Shown here in pieces: positions 23,753 through 31,980 of a stretch of DNA of 64,000 nucleotides. The stretch lies in the NCBI RefSeq assembly GCF_900112085.1, contig NZ_FOJY01000018.1, positions 1 through 64,000 of the forward strand, in the 5' to 3' direction. The first letter of the stretch is position 1. Every line of letters starts with the position of its first letter. A program made the translations under genes and the position numbers. Under the pieces are notes generated by a model. The model was given only the letters and a program-made list of their open reading frames with translations. It did no database searches and had not been told where the DNA came from. The DNA comes from Acetitomaculum ruminis DSM 5522. GTDB lineage: Bacteria; Bacillota; Clostridia; Lachnospirales; Lachnospiraceae.

Positions 23753-23801
23753 ATAATTAAATGAATACTCGATTGTAATGATTGAATATTCATTTAATTA
23801 T
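23753..23801 (+). promoter_or_regulatory. Hairpin 2: perfect 15-bp inverted repeat
   Basis: ATAATTAAATGAATA and TATTCATTTAATTAT are perfectly complementary around a 19-nt centre, only two bases after hairpin 1. It could be a second RNA hairpin or a protein-binding palindrome controlling the permease genes. Confidence 0.5.
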
Positions 23802-23888
23802 TTATATGAGCATTAGTAAAGGAAAATTTTTAAAATCCCTGACAAAAGCTCAAGAATAAAAACCTAGGAGTAGAAGAAAGGTGAAAAA

Positions 23889-24908
23889 ATGGAACGATTA
23901 AAATTTATCGGAAAAAGACTATTATACCTGGTAATAATGCTTTTTGGTGTAGCAACATTGGTATTTATACTGACAAAGCTGATTCCAGGGGATCCTGTTA
24001 CAGCAAACTTAAGCCAGAGAGCCTTAAGTGATGAAAGTATAGTAGCAGCCTACAAGGCTAAATACGGACTGGATAAACCCCTGATAGTGCAGTATCTCTT
24101 ATATATCAAGAGTCTTGTTACATTTGACCTTGGAACATCGATTCGTACTAATAATGCAGTGCTTGATGAATTACAAAGATGTTATCCGGCTACCATAGAG
24201 CTGGCTTTACTTTCTATAATAATTGCCACAGTACTTGGTATATTTTTTGGAGTTATATCAGCCATCAAAAGAAACAGTATAATTGACCAGATTGTCAGAG
24301 CAATTTCTGTAACGGGAGTTAGCCTTCCAAGTTTCTGGTTTGCGCTTTTGATGCTCTTTTTCTTCTATTATAAATTAAAAGTATTCCCGGGACCGGGACG
24401 ACTTAGTACCTCATTTTCGGCACCTGCTACAGTTACGGGACTTTATGTATTAGACAGCCTTTTGGAAGGGGATTTTCCAAAGGCGTTAGACGCTTTTAGT
24501 CATTTAATACTGCCTTCACTGGTTTTGGCTGCTTTTACTATGGGACTTATTACAAGAACTACCCGTTCAAATCTTTTAGATGTAATGTCAACAGATTATA
24601 TTCGTACAGCAAAAGCAAAAGGACTTAATCAGACAAAACTGATTATACATCATGCTTTAGGAAATGCCCTTATTCCGGTACTTACGGTAATCGGATTGGG
24701 ACTTGGAAACTTACTGGGAGGAATGGTACTTGTGGAAACCATTTTCAACTGGCCGGGGGTTGGTCAGTTTGCATATCAGTCAGTTATGTCAAATGACTTT
24801 CCTTCCATAATAGGTGTGGCTTTGCTAATAGCCATAAATTATATGGTCATTAATACCATTGTGGATATTTTATACGGTATTATTGACCCGAGAGTGAGGT
24901 TAAGCTGA
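23889..24908 (+). CDS. dppB: Dipeptide ABC transporter permease (DppB type)
   Basis: 339 residues. An N-terminal helix starts at KRLLYLVIMLFGVATLVF, and LIPGDPV, the usual family mark, follows. Six helices and the EAA loop (TDYIRTAKAKGLNQTKLIIHHALGNALIP) follow. It forms the channel with DppC. Its stop shares an A with the ATG of the next gene, so the two are translationally coupled. Confidence 0.92.
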   Translation: MERLKFIGKRLLYLVIMLFGVATLVFILTKLIPGDPVTANLSQRALSDESIVAAYKAKYGLDKPLIVQYLLYIKSLVTFDLGTSIRTNNAVLDELQRCYPATIELALLSIIIATVLGIFFGVISAIKRNSIIDQIVRAISVTGVSLPSFWFALLMLFFFYYKLKVFPGPGRLSTSFSAPATVTGLYVLDSLLEGDFPKALDAFSHLILPSLVLAAFTMGLITRTTRSNLLDVMSTDYIRTAKAKGLNQTKLIIHHALGNALIPVLTVIGLGLGNLLGGMVLVETIFNWPGVGQFAYQSVMSNDFPSIIGVALLIAINYMVINTIVDILYGIIDPRVRLS

Positions 24909-25744
24909 TGTTACGTTCATTAAAAAAATTATTTAAATCAAATTATTTATTTACATTGGGAGTAATAATCTGTATTTTCTGGATATTAATGGCTATTTTA
25001 GCCCCGGTGGTTGCTCCTTATAATCCAATAGAGCAGGGGATAAGTTCAAGACTTGAAGCTCCAAGTGCTGCTCATATATTCGGAACAGATAACTTTGGAA
25101 GGGATATATTTTCAAGAGTAATTTACGGTGGAAGATATTCACTTCTTGCAGGATGTCTTACAGTAATAATTGCCGGAATAATAGGTACCTTTTACGGAGC
25201 AATAGCCGGATATGTAGGGGGAAAAACAGACAATATCATGATGCGTTTTTCAGAGATGATATTATCATTTCCATCTTTGATACTTGCCATGATAATAAAT
25301 GCAGTATTAGGTTCAAACCTTTTTAATACAATGTTTGCCCTGGTAATAGTAGCCTGGCCAACATATGCACGATTAATGAGAAGTGTGGTATTAAGTGTAA
25401 AAGAAAATGAGTATGTATCCGCAGCCCAGGCTTTAGGTGCATCAAAGACAAGAATTCTTTTAAAAGAAATAATACCAAACAGTGTCCAGTCGGTTTTAAT
25501 TATGGCTACAACAGATATTGGAAATCAGATTTTAATGTTTTCAACCTTAAGCTTTTTAGGACTTGGTTCTGCGCCTCCTACTCCTGAATGGGGTATGATG
25601 GTATCAGAAGGTGTAGAATACTTTAATAAGTTCTGGGTGGCAGGCTTCCCAGGATTAGCTATATTCACTATGGCTGTGGGAGCAAACTTTATCGGTGACG
25701 GTCTTAGAGACTTACTTGATCCAAAGCTTAGAAAACAGTTTTAA
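24908..25744 (+). CDS. dppC: Dipeptide ABC transporter permease (DppC type)
   Basis: 278 residues. LAPVVAPYNPIEQ near the N-terminus and GTDNFGRDIFSRVIYGGRYS are characteristic, and the EAA loop is ENEYVSAAQALGASKTRILLKEIIPN. It overlaps dppB by one base. It completes the five-component importer (binding protein, two permeases, two ATPases). A terminator follows. Confidence 0.92.
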   Translation: MLRSLKKLFKSNYLFTLGVIICIFWILMAILAPVVAPYNPIEQGISSRLEAPSAAHIFGTDNFGRDIFSRVIYGGRYSLLAGCLTVIIAGIIGTFYGAIAGYVGGKTDNIMMRFSEMILSFPSLILAMIINAVLGSNLFNTMFALVIVAWPTYARLMRSVVLSVKENEYVSAAQALGASKTRILLKEIIPNSVQSVLIMATTDIGNQILMFSTLSFLGLGSAPPTPEWGMMVSEGVEYFNKFWVAGFPGLAIFTMAVGANFIGDGLRDLLDPKLRKQF

Positions 25745-25749
25745 CTATA

Positions 25750-25771
25750 AGTCGGAGCTTAGGCTCCGACT
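25750..25771 (+). terminator. Intrinsic terminator after dppC
   Basis: Perfect 9-bp stem AGTCGGAGC/GCTCCGACT with a 4-nt loop; only a weak T stretch (GCTTTAA) follows, so read-through to the peptidase gene is possible. Confidence 0.6.
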
Positions 25772-25854
25772 GCTTTAATATATAAAGCAACTGATAAATT
25801 TTTGTTAAATAGACTATAGAAATTTTTTAAAAAAAGTAGCATTATAATTAGAAC

Positions 25855-25877
25855 ACAGGTGGTACAAATTGCCACTG
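25855..25877 (+). repeat. Possible short remnant of the structured repeat (stem 3)
   Basis: ACAGGTGGTACAAATTGCCACTG differs from the repeat's stem-3 segment at only two positions (C to T, G to T). The two changes are not base-pair compensating. Too short to be certain. Confidence 0.4.
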
Positions 25878-25934
25878 ATAAATATTTTTCAAGATAAAAA
25901 TACAAATATTTATAAAATTAGGAGATGAAGATAA

Positions 25935-27011
25935 ATGTACGAAAAAAGAATTGAAAGAACAATGGAAAAGTTAGAGGATATGGGGCTTTCACAAATGCTT
26001 ATAGTGGATCCTATGTCCATTTTTTATTTTACCGGAGTGTATATCAGCCCTTTTGAAAGATTTTTTGGATTATACATTTCAAAAGACAAAGAAAATGTTC
26101 TTTTCCTTAATAAACTCTTTACAATACCGGATAATATTGAAATTAAGAAGGTTTGGTATACAGACACAGATCCTGTTACAGACATAATTTCAGAATATAT
26201 TGACAAAGACAAGGTATTAGGAGTTGATAAGGAGCTAAAAGCCAGATTTTTACTGCCTCTTATGGAAAAAAATCATGCGAAGGGATTTGTTAATTCTTCA
26301 ATTGCAGTTGATATTACAAGGGGAATAAAAGACAGGGAAGAAATAGAAAAAATGAGACTTGCTTCAAAAATAAATGATGAAGCAATGGCACAGTTTAAGG
26401 GACTTATTCATGAAAATGTAACTGAAAAGGAAGTAGCAGATAAAATGCTTGATATTTACCTTAAACTTGGGGCTGATGGATATTCATTTACACCTATTGT
26501 ATCCTTTGGAGCCAATGCTGCAGACCCTCATCATGAGCCGGATGATACAGTATTAAAAGAAGGAGATTGTGTTTTATTTGATGTTGGTTGCATAAAAGAC
26601 GGATATTGTTCTGATATGACAAGAACCTTCTACTACAAAAAAGTCAATGACCATGCAAAAAAGATATATGAACTGGTTCAAAAAGCAAATGAAGAGGCAG
26701 AAAAAATAATTGCTCCGGGAAAAGAGATACATATTCTTGATGATACAGCAAGAAAAATTATAAGTGATGCAGGTTATGGCCCACAGTTTAATCATAGATT
26801 AGGACACTTTATTGGACTTGCAGAACATGAATATGGGGATGTTTCATCTACAAATGACTGGGAGTTAAAGGCTGGTATGATTTTTTCCATAGAACCAGGA
26901 ATATATTTAGAAAAGGATACCGGAGTAAGAATTGAAGACCTTGTACTGGTAACTCCTGATGGAGTAGAAAGACTTAATAATTATCCTAAAGATTTAGAAA
27001 TTATCGGCTAG
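25935..27011 (+). CDS. M24 metallopeptidase, Xaa-Pro peptidase type
   Basis: 358 residues. The N-terminal creatinase-like domain (about 1-125) precedes the pita-bread catalytic domain. Metal ligands are visible in FDVGCIKDGYCSDMTRTF (two Asp), HRLGHFIGLAEHE (His), SIEPGIY (Glu) and RIEDL (Glu). Such enzymes release the N-terminal residue before proline or split Xaa-Pro dipeptides. Directly after a dipeptide importer it plausibly digests imported proline-containing peptides in the cytoplasm. AGGAGATG lies upstream of the ATG. Confidence 0.88.
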   Translation: MYEKRIERTMEKLEDMGLSQMLIVDPMSIFYFTGVYISPFERFFGLYISKDKENVLFLNKLFTIPDNIEIKKVWYTDTDPVTDIISEYIDKDKVLGVDKELKARFLLPLMEKNHAKGFVNSSIAVDITRGIKDREEIEKMRLASKINDEAMAQFKGLIHENVTEKEVADKMLDIYLKLGADGYSFTPIVSFGANAADPHHEPDDTVLKEGDCVLFDVGCIKDGYCSDMTRTFYYKKVNDHAKKIYELVQKANEEAEKIIAPGKEIHILDDTARKIISDAGYGPQFNHRLGHFIGLAEHEYGDVSSTNDWELKAGMIFSIEPGIYLEKDTGVRIEDLVLVTPDGVERLNNYPKDLEIIG

Positions 27012-27053
27012 AAATTTTTACATTAATAACCCAAAAGAAAGCAGGTTAAAAAT

Positions 27054-27629
27054 ATGAATCCAATAGCAACACTTCATATGAAAAATGGAAAAAAAATAAT
27101 AATTGAACTATTAAAGGATGCGGCTCCTAATACCGTAAACAGCTTTATATATGTAGCAAAAAACGGATATATGGACAATCATGCCATACAAAGAATAGTT
27201 CCGGGAAACTGGGTGGATGTTACTTATACGGCTTTTCACCATGAAGAAGCAAAGTATCTTATTCCTAACGAATTTGAATTAAATAAAGATTTGATTCCTT
27301 TAGACTCACATCCGGGATGTGTGGCAATGGGAGGATACGGAGAAGCAGGAATAGCAGGAGCAGAGTTTTTCTTTCCTTTAAGGGATTGTCCTGAGCATAA
27401 GGGCATATATCCTGTTTTTGGGAAGGTTTTAGAGGGAATGGATGAGATATATCGTCTGGAAAAAGTAGAAACAAAACCTGCCACTGACTATCCTATTGAA
27501 GGAGTAGAAGTAAATGTACCGGTTAAGCAGGAGATAATAGAGAAAGTGACTCTTGAACTATTTGGAGTCGATTATCCAAAACCGGTTCTTATGAAAGAGC
27601 AAAATCTTCCGGAGTGTTGGAAAATGTAA
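27054..27629 (+). CDS. Cyclophilin-type peptidyl-prolyl cis-trans isomerase
   Basis: 191 residues without a signal peptide, so cytoplasmic. The N-terminal ATLHMKNGKKIIIELLKDAAPNTVNSFIYVAKNGYMD and the AIQRIVPGNWVD stretch follow the cyclophilin pattern (FHRVIPGF in canonical members). GAEFFFPLRDCPEHKGIYPVFGKVLEGMDEI matches the end of the domain. It lies 42 bp after the M24 gene, so the two are probably co-transcribed: one isomerises and the other cuts prolyl bonds, a neat functional pairing. A terminator follows. Confidence 0.85.
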   Translation: MNPIATLHMKNGKKIIIELLKDAAPNTVNSFIYVAKNGYMDNHAIQRIVPGNWVDVTYTAFHHEEAKYLIPNEFELNKDLIPLDSHPGCVAMGGYGEAGIAGAEFFFPLRDCPEHKGIYPVFGKVLEGMDEIYRLEKVETKPATDYPIEGVEVNVPVKQEIIEKVTLELFGVDYPKPVLMKEQNLPECWKM

Positions 27630-27659
27630 TCTTTTTTCTAATAAAAACAAAACTAAAAT

Positions 27660-27700
27660 AAGTACAGCTACATGTTTTAAGGAAAACTGTAGCTGTACTT
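27660..27700 (+). terminator. Strong hairpin terminator after the cyclophilin gene
   Basis: AAGTACAGCTACA and TGTAGCTGTACTT are perfectly complementary (13 bp) with a 15-nt loop; only TTTGG follows. The rest of the 27630-28069 gap is AT-rich with a promoter and leader for the next gene. Confidence 0.65.
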
Positions 27701-27917
27701 TGGTGTTTATAAGAATTTTTAAGAACTCTGTCGGATAACGATAGCTTCTTATCACAATACTATCATATATTTTTTATAAAAACAATATAAAAAATTGCTG
27801 ACTTTTATGAAAAAAATCAGATAATTACTAGGTTTAAAGGTTATCGAGTTATATTTTTTATTTTTTAAGTAGAAATGAAAAAATATTCATAAATATTAAA
27901 AAAATACAGAAATAATC

Positions 27918-27946
27918 TTGAAAAAACATTAATATTGTGATAATAT
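27918..27946 (+). promoter_or_regulatory. Promoter of the thiM-like gene
   Basis: TTGAAA (27918-27923), 17-bp spacer, TATA-type TAATAT (27941-27946). It predicts a start near 27953 and a leader of about 115 nt that contains the terminator hairpin at 28017. Confidence 0.6.
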
Positions 27947-28016
27947 AGGTGTACTAACTAGTAGTTTTTGTAATTTTTATATTGTTAATACTACTGATTA
28001 AATTTAATGTTAAGAG

Positions 28017-28052
28017 AGAGTGGGAATTTGTTATCGTTCCTACTCTTTTTTT
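28017..28052 (+). terminator. Leader terminator/attenuator before the thiM-like gene
   Basis: AGAGTGGGAA and TTCCTACTCT pair around a 10-nt loop, followed by seven T. It lies between the promoter and the ribosome site of the same gene, so it can only make sense as an attenuator or as the end of a short RNA. An earlier AGTAGT/ACTACT pair (around 27960-27995) could be an alternative fold. No TPP-riboswitch consensus was found. Confidence 0.6.
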
Positions 28053-28069
28053 CAAGGGAGGTGTTTAAT

Positions 28070-28912
28070 ATTTCAGAATTATTTGAAAAAATAATGGATA
28101 AAAAACCGCTTGTACATGTAATTACAGATGCTTTAACATTAAGAGATACTGTAAATGCTATATTATCAACAGGAGCCAATGCAATTTCAGCAAATGATAT
28201 AGAAGAGGTCAAAGAAGTGGTAAGACTTTCAGATGCATTGCTTTTAAACATAGGTACTCCGTCAAAAAATATGCTTGAAGCCATGTGTTTAGCCGGAAGT
28301 GAGGCCAACAGGAGAAAAATCCCTGTGGTTTTAGATCCTTCAGGAGCCGGAGTATCCAAATTCAGAACAGAAATTCTTTTAAAACTTGTAAAACATGTCT
28401 CTGTAAATATAATAAGAGGAAATTTTAGTGAAATCTATTATCTTGCCTGTGTTTTATTGGACAGAGAAAAAGAATTAGAGAATTTTGAGGCAAAGTATTT
28501 AAAAAATCCGGAGAATATTGTTATTCCAAAGGAAATGTTACAGGAATTATCTAAAAAAACAGCCTCAATCATTATTGCAACCGGAAAAGAAGATTTAATA
28601 TCAAACGAAAGCACTACGGATATAATAACCGGTGGCAGTATATATCAGTCATTTATTAACGGTAATGGATGCATATTATCAGGTCTTATAGCAGTAGCCT
28701 TAGGAACTGTAAAAAGCAAATTAGAAATAGAAGAGAACAATTTTTTTGAAATAATATCTGATGAGGCAGAGGATTTTGAAATCGCAAAACAGGTTCTTAC
28801 AGCTTATTCAGATGCTGCTCTTGAAGCAGAAGATGAAATGCTTAAATCAGATATAAATGGAACCAGAACCTTTTATCAATTCTTTATGGATAAAATATCC
28901 AAGGGTTTGTGA
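28070..28912 (+). CDS. thiM: Hydroxyethylthiazole kinase-like protein (ThiM)
   Basis: About 280 residues with ThiM features: KPLVHVITDALTLRDTVNAIL, LLNIGTPSKNMLEAMCLAG, PVVLDPSGAGVSKFRTE, NIIRGNFSEI and NGNGCILSGLIA (the GxGC loop). The enzyme would phosphorylate hydroxyethylthiazole in thiamine salvage. Start choice is unusual. GGGAGG at 28056-28061 is perfectly spaced for ATT at 28070, giving the normal family N-terminus. ATG 28007 has no ribosome site and reads through a terminator hairpin; ATG 28094 has no ribosome site and would remove the residues just before the conserved KPLVH. No other thi gene is adjacent. Several conserved positions are altered, so substrate is not certain. Confidence 0.7.
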   Translation: MSELFEKIMDKKPLVHVITDALTLRDTVNAILSTGANAISANDIEEVKEVVRLSDALLLNIGTPSKNMLEAMCLAGSEANRRKIPVVLDPSGAGVSKFRTEILLKLVKHVSVNIIRGNFSEIYYLACVLLDREKELENFEAKYLKNPENIVIPKEMLQELSKKTASIIIATGKEDLISNESTTDIITGGSIYQSFINGNGCILSGLIAVALGTVKSKLEIEENNFFEIISDEAEDFEIAKQVLTAYSDAALEAEDEMLKSDINGTRTFYQFFMDKISKGL

Positions 28913-29119
28913 TATATAAACTTCATATTATTAATTATATTTAGGCTTAATCTTATATAAAATCTAAAAAATTTCCAGATATTCCCAAAAACTTTATAGT
29001 ACTGCCTTGTTTTATAGTACTTTTTTGCCATATAAAGTCACTTTTTGCCAAAAAACTATTTTAATTGCCCAATCCGTGTTAATATTCTAAAAGAATTTTT
29101 AAAAAAACAGGGTGGATTT

Positions 29120-30199
29120 ATGTATAAAAATAATAAGAATAATAAAGTTATAACTTTTTTATGTTTATTGATATTAGTCTTTGTTGTAATAAGCATAGCT
29201 ATGTTTATGAGAAGTGAAAATCTTTCACAAAAATATTCAGATGCGAAGGCCAAATTGTCTAATTATAAAGAACTAGAAAGAACAGGAGAATTTTTTGTAG
29301 ATGGGGTAAAAACCCACGGCTCTTTGTCAGTTAAAAATACAGAACTTTTAGATCAAAAAGGGGAAAAAATCCAACTAAGAGGTGTAAGCAGTCACGGACT
29401 GTTATGGTATCCGGAATATACAAATTATGCTGCCATAAAGTCAACCAGGTCATATGGAGCCAATGCCTTTCGAATAGCAATGTATGCCAATGATGTAAAT
29501 GGCAGTTATAAAACAGATAAAGAAAAATCAGTGAAATTGTTAAAAGGGGCAGTGGAAAATGTCCTGGCAGCAGATATGTATGCCATAGTTGATTTCCATG
29601 TTTTAAATGAAGAAAATCCTTTAATTGATATGGATATTGCAAAAGAATTTTTTAAAAATATTGCAAAAAGCTATGGAGATAATCCCGGGATAATATATGA
29701 AATCTGTAATGAGCCAAACGGTGCAACAAGCTGGGAGGATATAAAAGAATATTCAAAGGCTGTAATAGAAATAATCAGAAAATATGCTCCTCATTCCATA
29801 ATAATCGTTGGAACACCGGATTACAGCTATTCTTTGTCAAAAGCTTACACTTTGAATTATGAAAATATCATGTACTCTTTTCACTATTATGCAGGAGTTC
29901 ATGGAGGAAAAGAGGAATATCAAAATATTATAAATAATGCAATGGATAATAATCTGGCTGTTTTTGTAACAGAATGGGGCATAAAAACAGATAATGGTGA
30001 TTATGAAAGAATTTTAAATACAGGCGAAGAATTTGTTTCATATCTTAATCAAGAAAAAATAAGCTGGTTTGCCTGGGATTTGTCAAATAAAGATGAATGT
30101 TTCTCAATATTAAATAAAAACACTAATACACTTTCAAACTTTAAAGAAGGCGATCTTACAGATGTTGGAAAGATTGTTTTTAAAGCTTTGGACAACTAA
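29120..30199 (+). CDS. Membrane-anchored GH5 endoglucanase (cellulase)
   Basis: 359 residues. A single N-terminal helix (about 10-31) anchors it outside the membrane, followed by a short coiled segment and a GH5 TIM barrel. The acid/base E198 is in EICNEPNG and the nucleophile E285 in VFVTEWG; GVSSHGLLWYPEY and YSFHYYAG also match GH5 subfamily-2-type cellulases. ATG 29120 is preferred over the upstream TTG because GGTGGA precedes it and the membrane helix starts there. It lies 30 bp before a cellulose-synthase-like gene, so its likely job is trimming the nascent polymer, like BcsZ/CcsZ, rather than feeding. Confidence 0.85.
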   Translation: MYKNNKNNKVITFLCLLILVFVVISIAMFMRSENLSQKYSDAKAKLSNYKELERTGEFFVDGVKTHGSLSVKNTELLDQKGEKIQLRGVSSHGLLWYPEYTNYAAIKSTRSYGANAFRIAMYANDVNGSYKTDKEKSVKLLKGAVENVLAADMYAIVDFHVLNEENPLIDMDIAKEFFKNIAKSYGDNPGIIYEICNEPNGATSWEDIKEYSKAVIEIIRKYAPHSIIIVGTPDYSYSLSKAYTLNYENIMYSFHYYAGVHGGKEEYQNIINNAMDNNLAVFVTEWGIKTDNGDYERILNTGEEFVSYLNQEKISWFAWDLSNKDECFSILNKNTNTLSNFKEGDLTDVGKIVFKALDN

Positions 30200-30229
30200 A
30201 AAAAGGAAAGGAGATAAAACGGGAAAAAA

Positions 30230-31918
30230 ATGAATAAAAAGAAATACTCTTCTTTTTGGAACAGATTTTGGATTGTTACAACAATTCTTCTATCCATAGT
30301 CTATATTACCTGGCGTATTTTTTATACATTTCCCTATAAAAAGGGAATGGTATCCAATGTGTTCTGGGTGATACTTTTTATAGCCGAGGCTATAGGACTT
30401 TTGGAAATGGCTGTTCATTTTTATAACATGTATGATCATGAGGGAGCACCGGGGATTAAAAGACAATTAAAAAAATATGAATACCCGGAAGTGGATGTAT
30501 TATTACCCACTATCAATGAGGATGAAAAACTATTAGAAAATACAATAGAGGCAATAAAAAATATGGATTATCCTGACAAAAAGAAAGTACATATTTATGT
30601 CTGTGATGATGGAAACAGACAAGAAATATTAAGGCTTTGTGAAAGAACAGGGGTAAATTATCTTGCAAGAAAGAATAATGAAAATGCAAAAGCGGGAAAT
30701 CTCAATTATGCCATGAGTAAGTCCCATTCAGATTATGTAGCTGTATTTGATGCAGATATGATGCCAAGAAGAGAATTTTTATTAAAAACTGTTCCCTATT
30801 TTGTTACAGATAGGGATAATCTGGGATTTATTCAGACTCCACAAAATTTTTACGAGCCTGACATTTTCCAAAGAAACCTCTTTTTGGAAGAAGATATTCC
30901 CAATGAACAGGACTATTTTTACAGGGTAATTCAAATATCAAAAAACAAAAGTAACTCCGTAATATTTGGTGGTTCAAATGCCCTTTTTTCAAGAAAAGCT
31001 TTGGAAAGTATAGGAGGATTTGTAACAGGAGTATTAACAGAGGACTTTGCCACGGGAATCGAAATAGAAAAGGCAGGCTTTAGAGGCCTTGCTTTGGATG
31101 AAGTTTTAGCAGATGGAAAAACACCTCAGGATATGAAATCTCTTGTAAAGCAGCGTAAACGCTGGGCAGGAGGCTGTATTCAGTCCGGATGGAAAACCAA
31201 TTTTCTTTTCACAAGAAAGCTTAGCTTAAAACAGAAATTAAATTATTTTGTAAGTATCAGCTACTGGTACTCTTCAATAAAAAGATTGATTTATTTTCTG
31301 GCACCTTTGATGTTTGCTCTTTTTGGAATAGTTGTTGTGGAATGTAGTCTGCCACAGGTATTGATGTTTTGGCTTCCTATGTATCTGTCAACCATAATCA
31401 GTATGAAAAGGTTTTCAAAGGGAATCAGGTCCACTAGATGGACAGACATTTATGAAACCACACTGTTTCCTTTTATGTTAATTAATGTCATTTTAGAAAG
31501 CCTTGGAATAAGACAAAGAAAGTTTAAGGTCACAGATAAAGAAAGGAAAGTAAAAAACACTTCAAATACTTACTATATGATTCCTTTTATATTAATGGCA
31601 GCAGTTGATATTGCCGGAATTATCAGACTTTTAAGCTTATCTGCAAGACAGGAAACCTTTACCTATGTGGTTATCTTATTCTGGATGTTTGTTAATCTTT
31701 ATTATGTACTAATGGGACTTTTAGTAGCCTGGGGAAGAGATTTAAACTGTGCAAAAAACTACACCTTAGAAAGGTCAGACGGAGTACTAAAAGAGATAAA
31801 ACTTGATACAAATGCTTATATGAATGAAGGCAAATTAATTAAAACCTATCATTTAAAAAGCAATAATTTTCCAGATATTTTACTTAGGTCATTTTTAAGA
31901 AAAATAGGAATAAGCTAA
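30230..31918 (+). CDS. Cellulose-synthase-like processive glycosyltransferase (GT2)
   Basis: 562 residues. Two N-terminal helices, then a GT2 core with VDVLLPTINED, the DDG motif (YVCDDGNRQ), DAD (VFDADMMPR), TED (VLTEDFATG) and QRKRW, and then about five C-terminal helices. This is the full D,D,D,QxxRW set of cellulose synthases. The PilZ c-di-GMP domain of classical BcsA is absent. With the GH5 gene upstream and the LRR surface protein downstream (62-bp gap, no terminator) it forms a likely operon for a cellulose-like surface polymer. Confidence 0.85.
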   Translation: MNKKKYSSFWNRFWIVTTILLSIVYITWRIFYTFPYKKGMVSNVFWVILFIAEAIGLLEMAVHFYNMYDHEGAPGIKRQLKKYEYPEVDVLLPTINEDEKLLENTIEAIKNMDYPDKKKVHIYVCDDGNRQEILRLCERTGVNYLARKNNENAKAGNLNYAMSKSHSDYVAVFDADMMPRREFLLKTVPYFVTDRDNLGFIQTPQNFYEPDIFQRNLFLEEDIPNEQDYFYRVIQISKNKSNSVIFGGSNALFSRKALESIGGFVTGVLTEDFATGIEIEKAGFRGLALDEVLADGKTPQDMKSLVKQRKRWAGGCIQSGWKTNFLFTRKLSLKQKLNYFVSISYWYSSIKRLIYFLAPLMFALFGIVVVECSLPQVLMFWLPMYLSTIISMKRFSKGIRSTRWTDIYETTLFPFMLINVILESLGIRQRKFKVTDKERKVKNTSNTYYMIPFILMAAVDIAGIIRLLSLSARQETFTYVVILFWMFVNLYYVLMGLLVAWGRDLNCAKNYTLERSDGVLKEIKLDTNAYMNEGKLIKTYHLKSNNFPDILLRSFLRKIGIS

Positions 31919-31980
31919 AAATTTTCCCTGTAAAAATACACCAGGGTTTATTTATAAAAAAAGGAAGGAGAACTAATGAA

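Noticed and set aside
27700-28069. TPP riboswitch before the thiM-like gene
   Set aside because: The conserved CTGAGA and ACCTGA blocks of the THI element are absent; only a simple hairpin terminator is present.
28913-29119. c-di-GMP (GEMM) riboswitch before the GH5/GT2 genes
   Set aside because: No conserved GEMM core was found on reading the leader.
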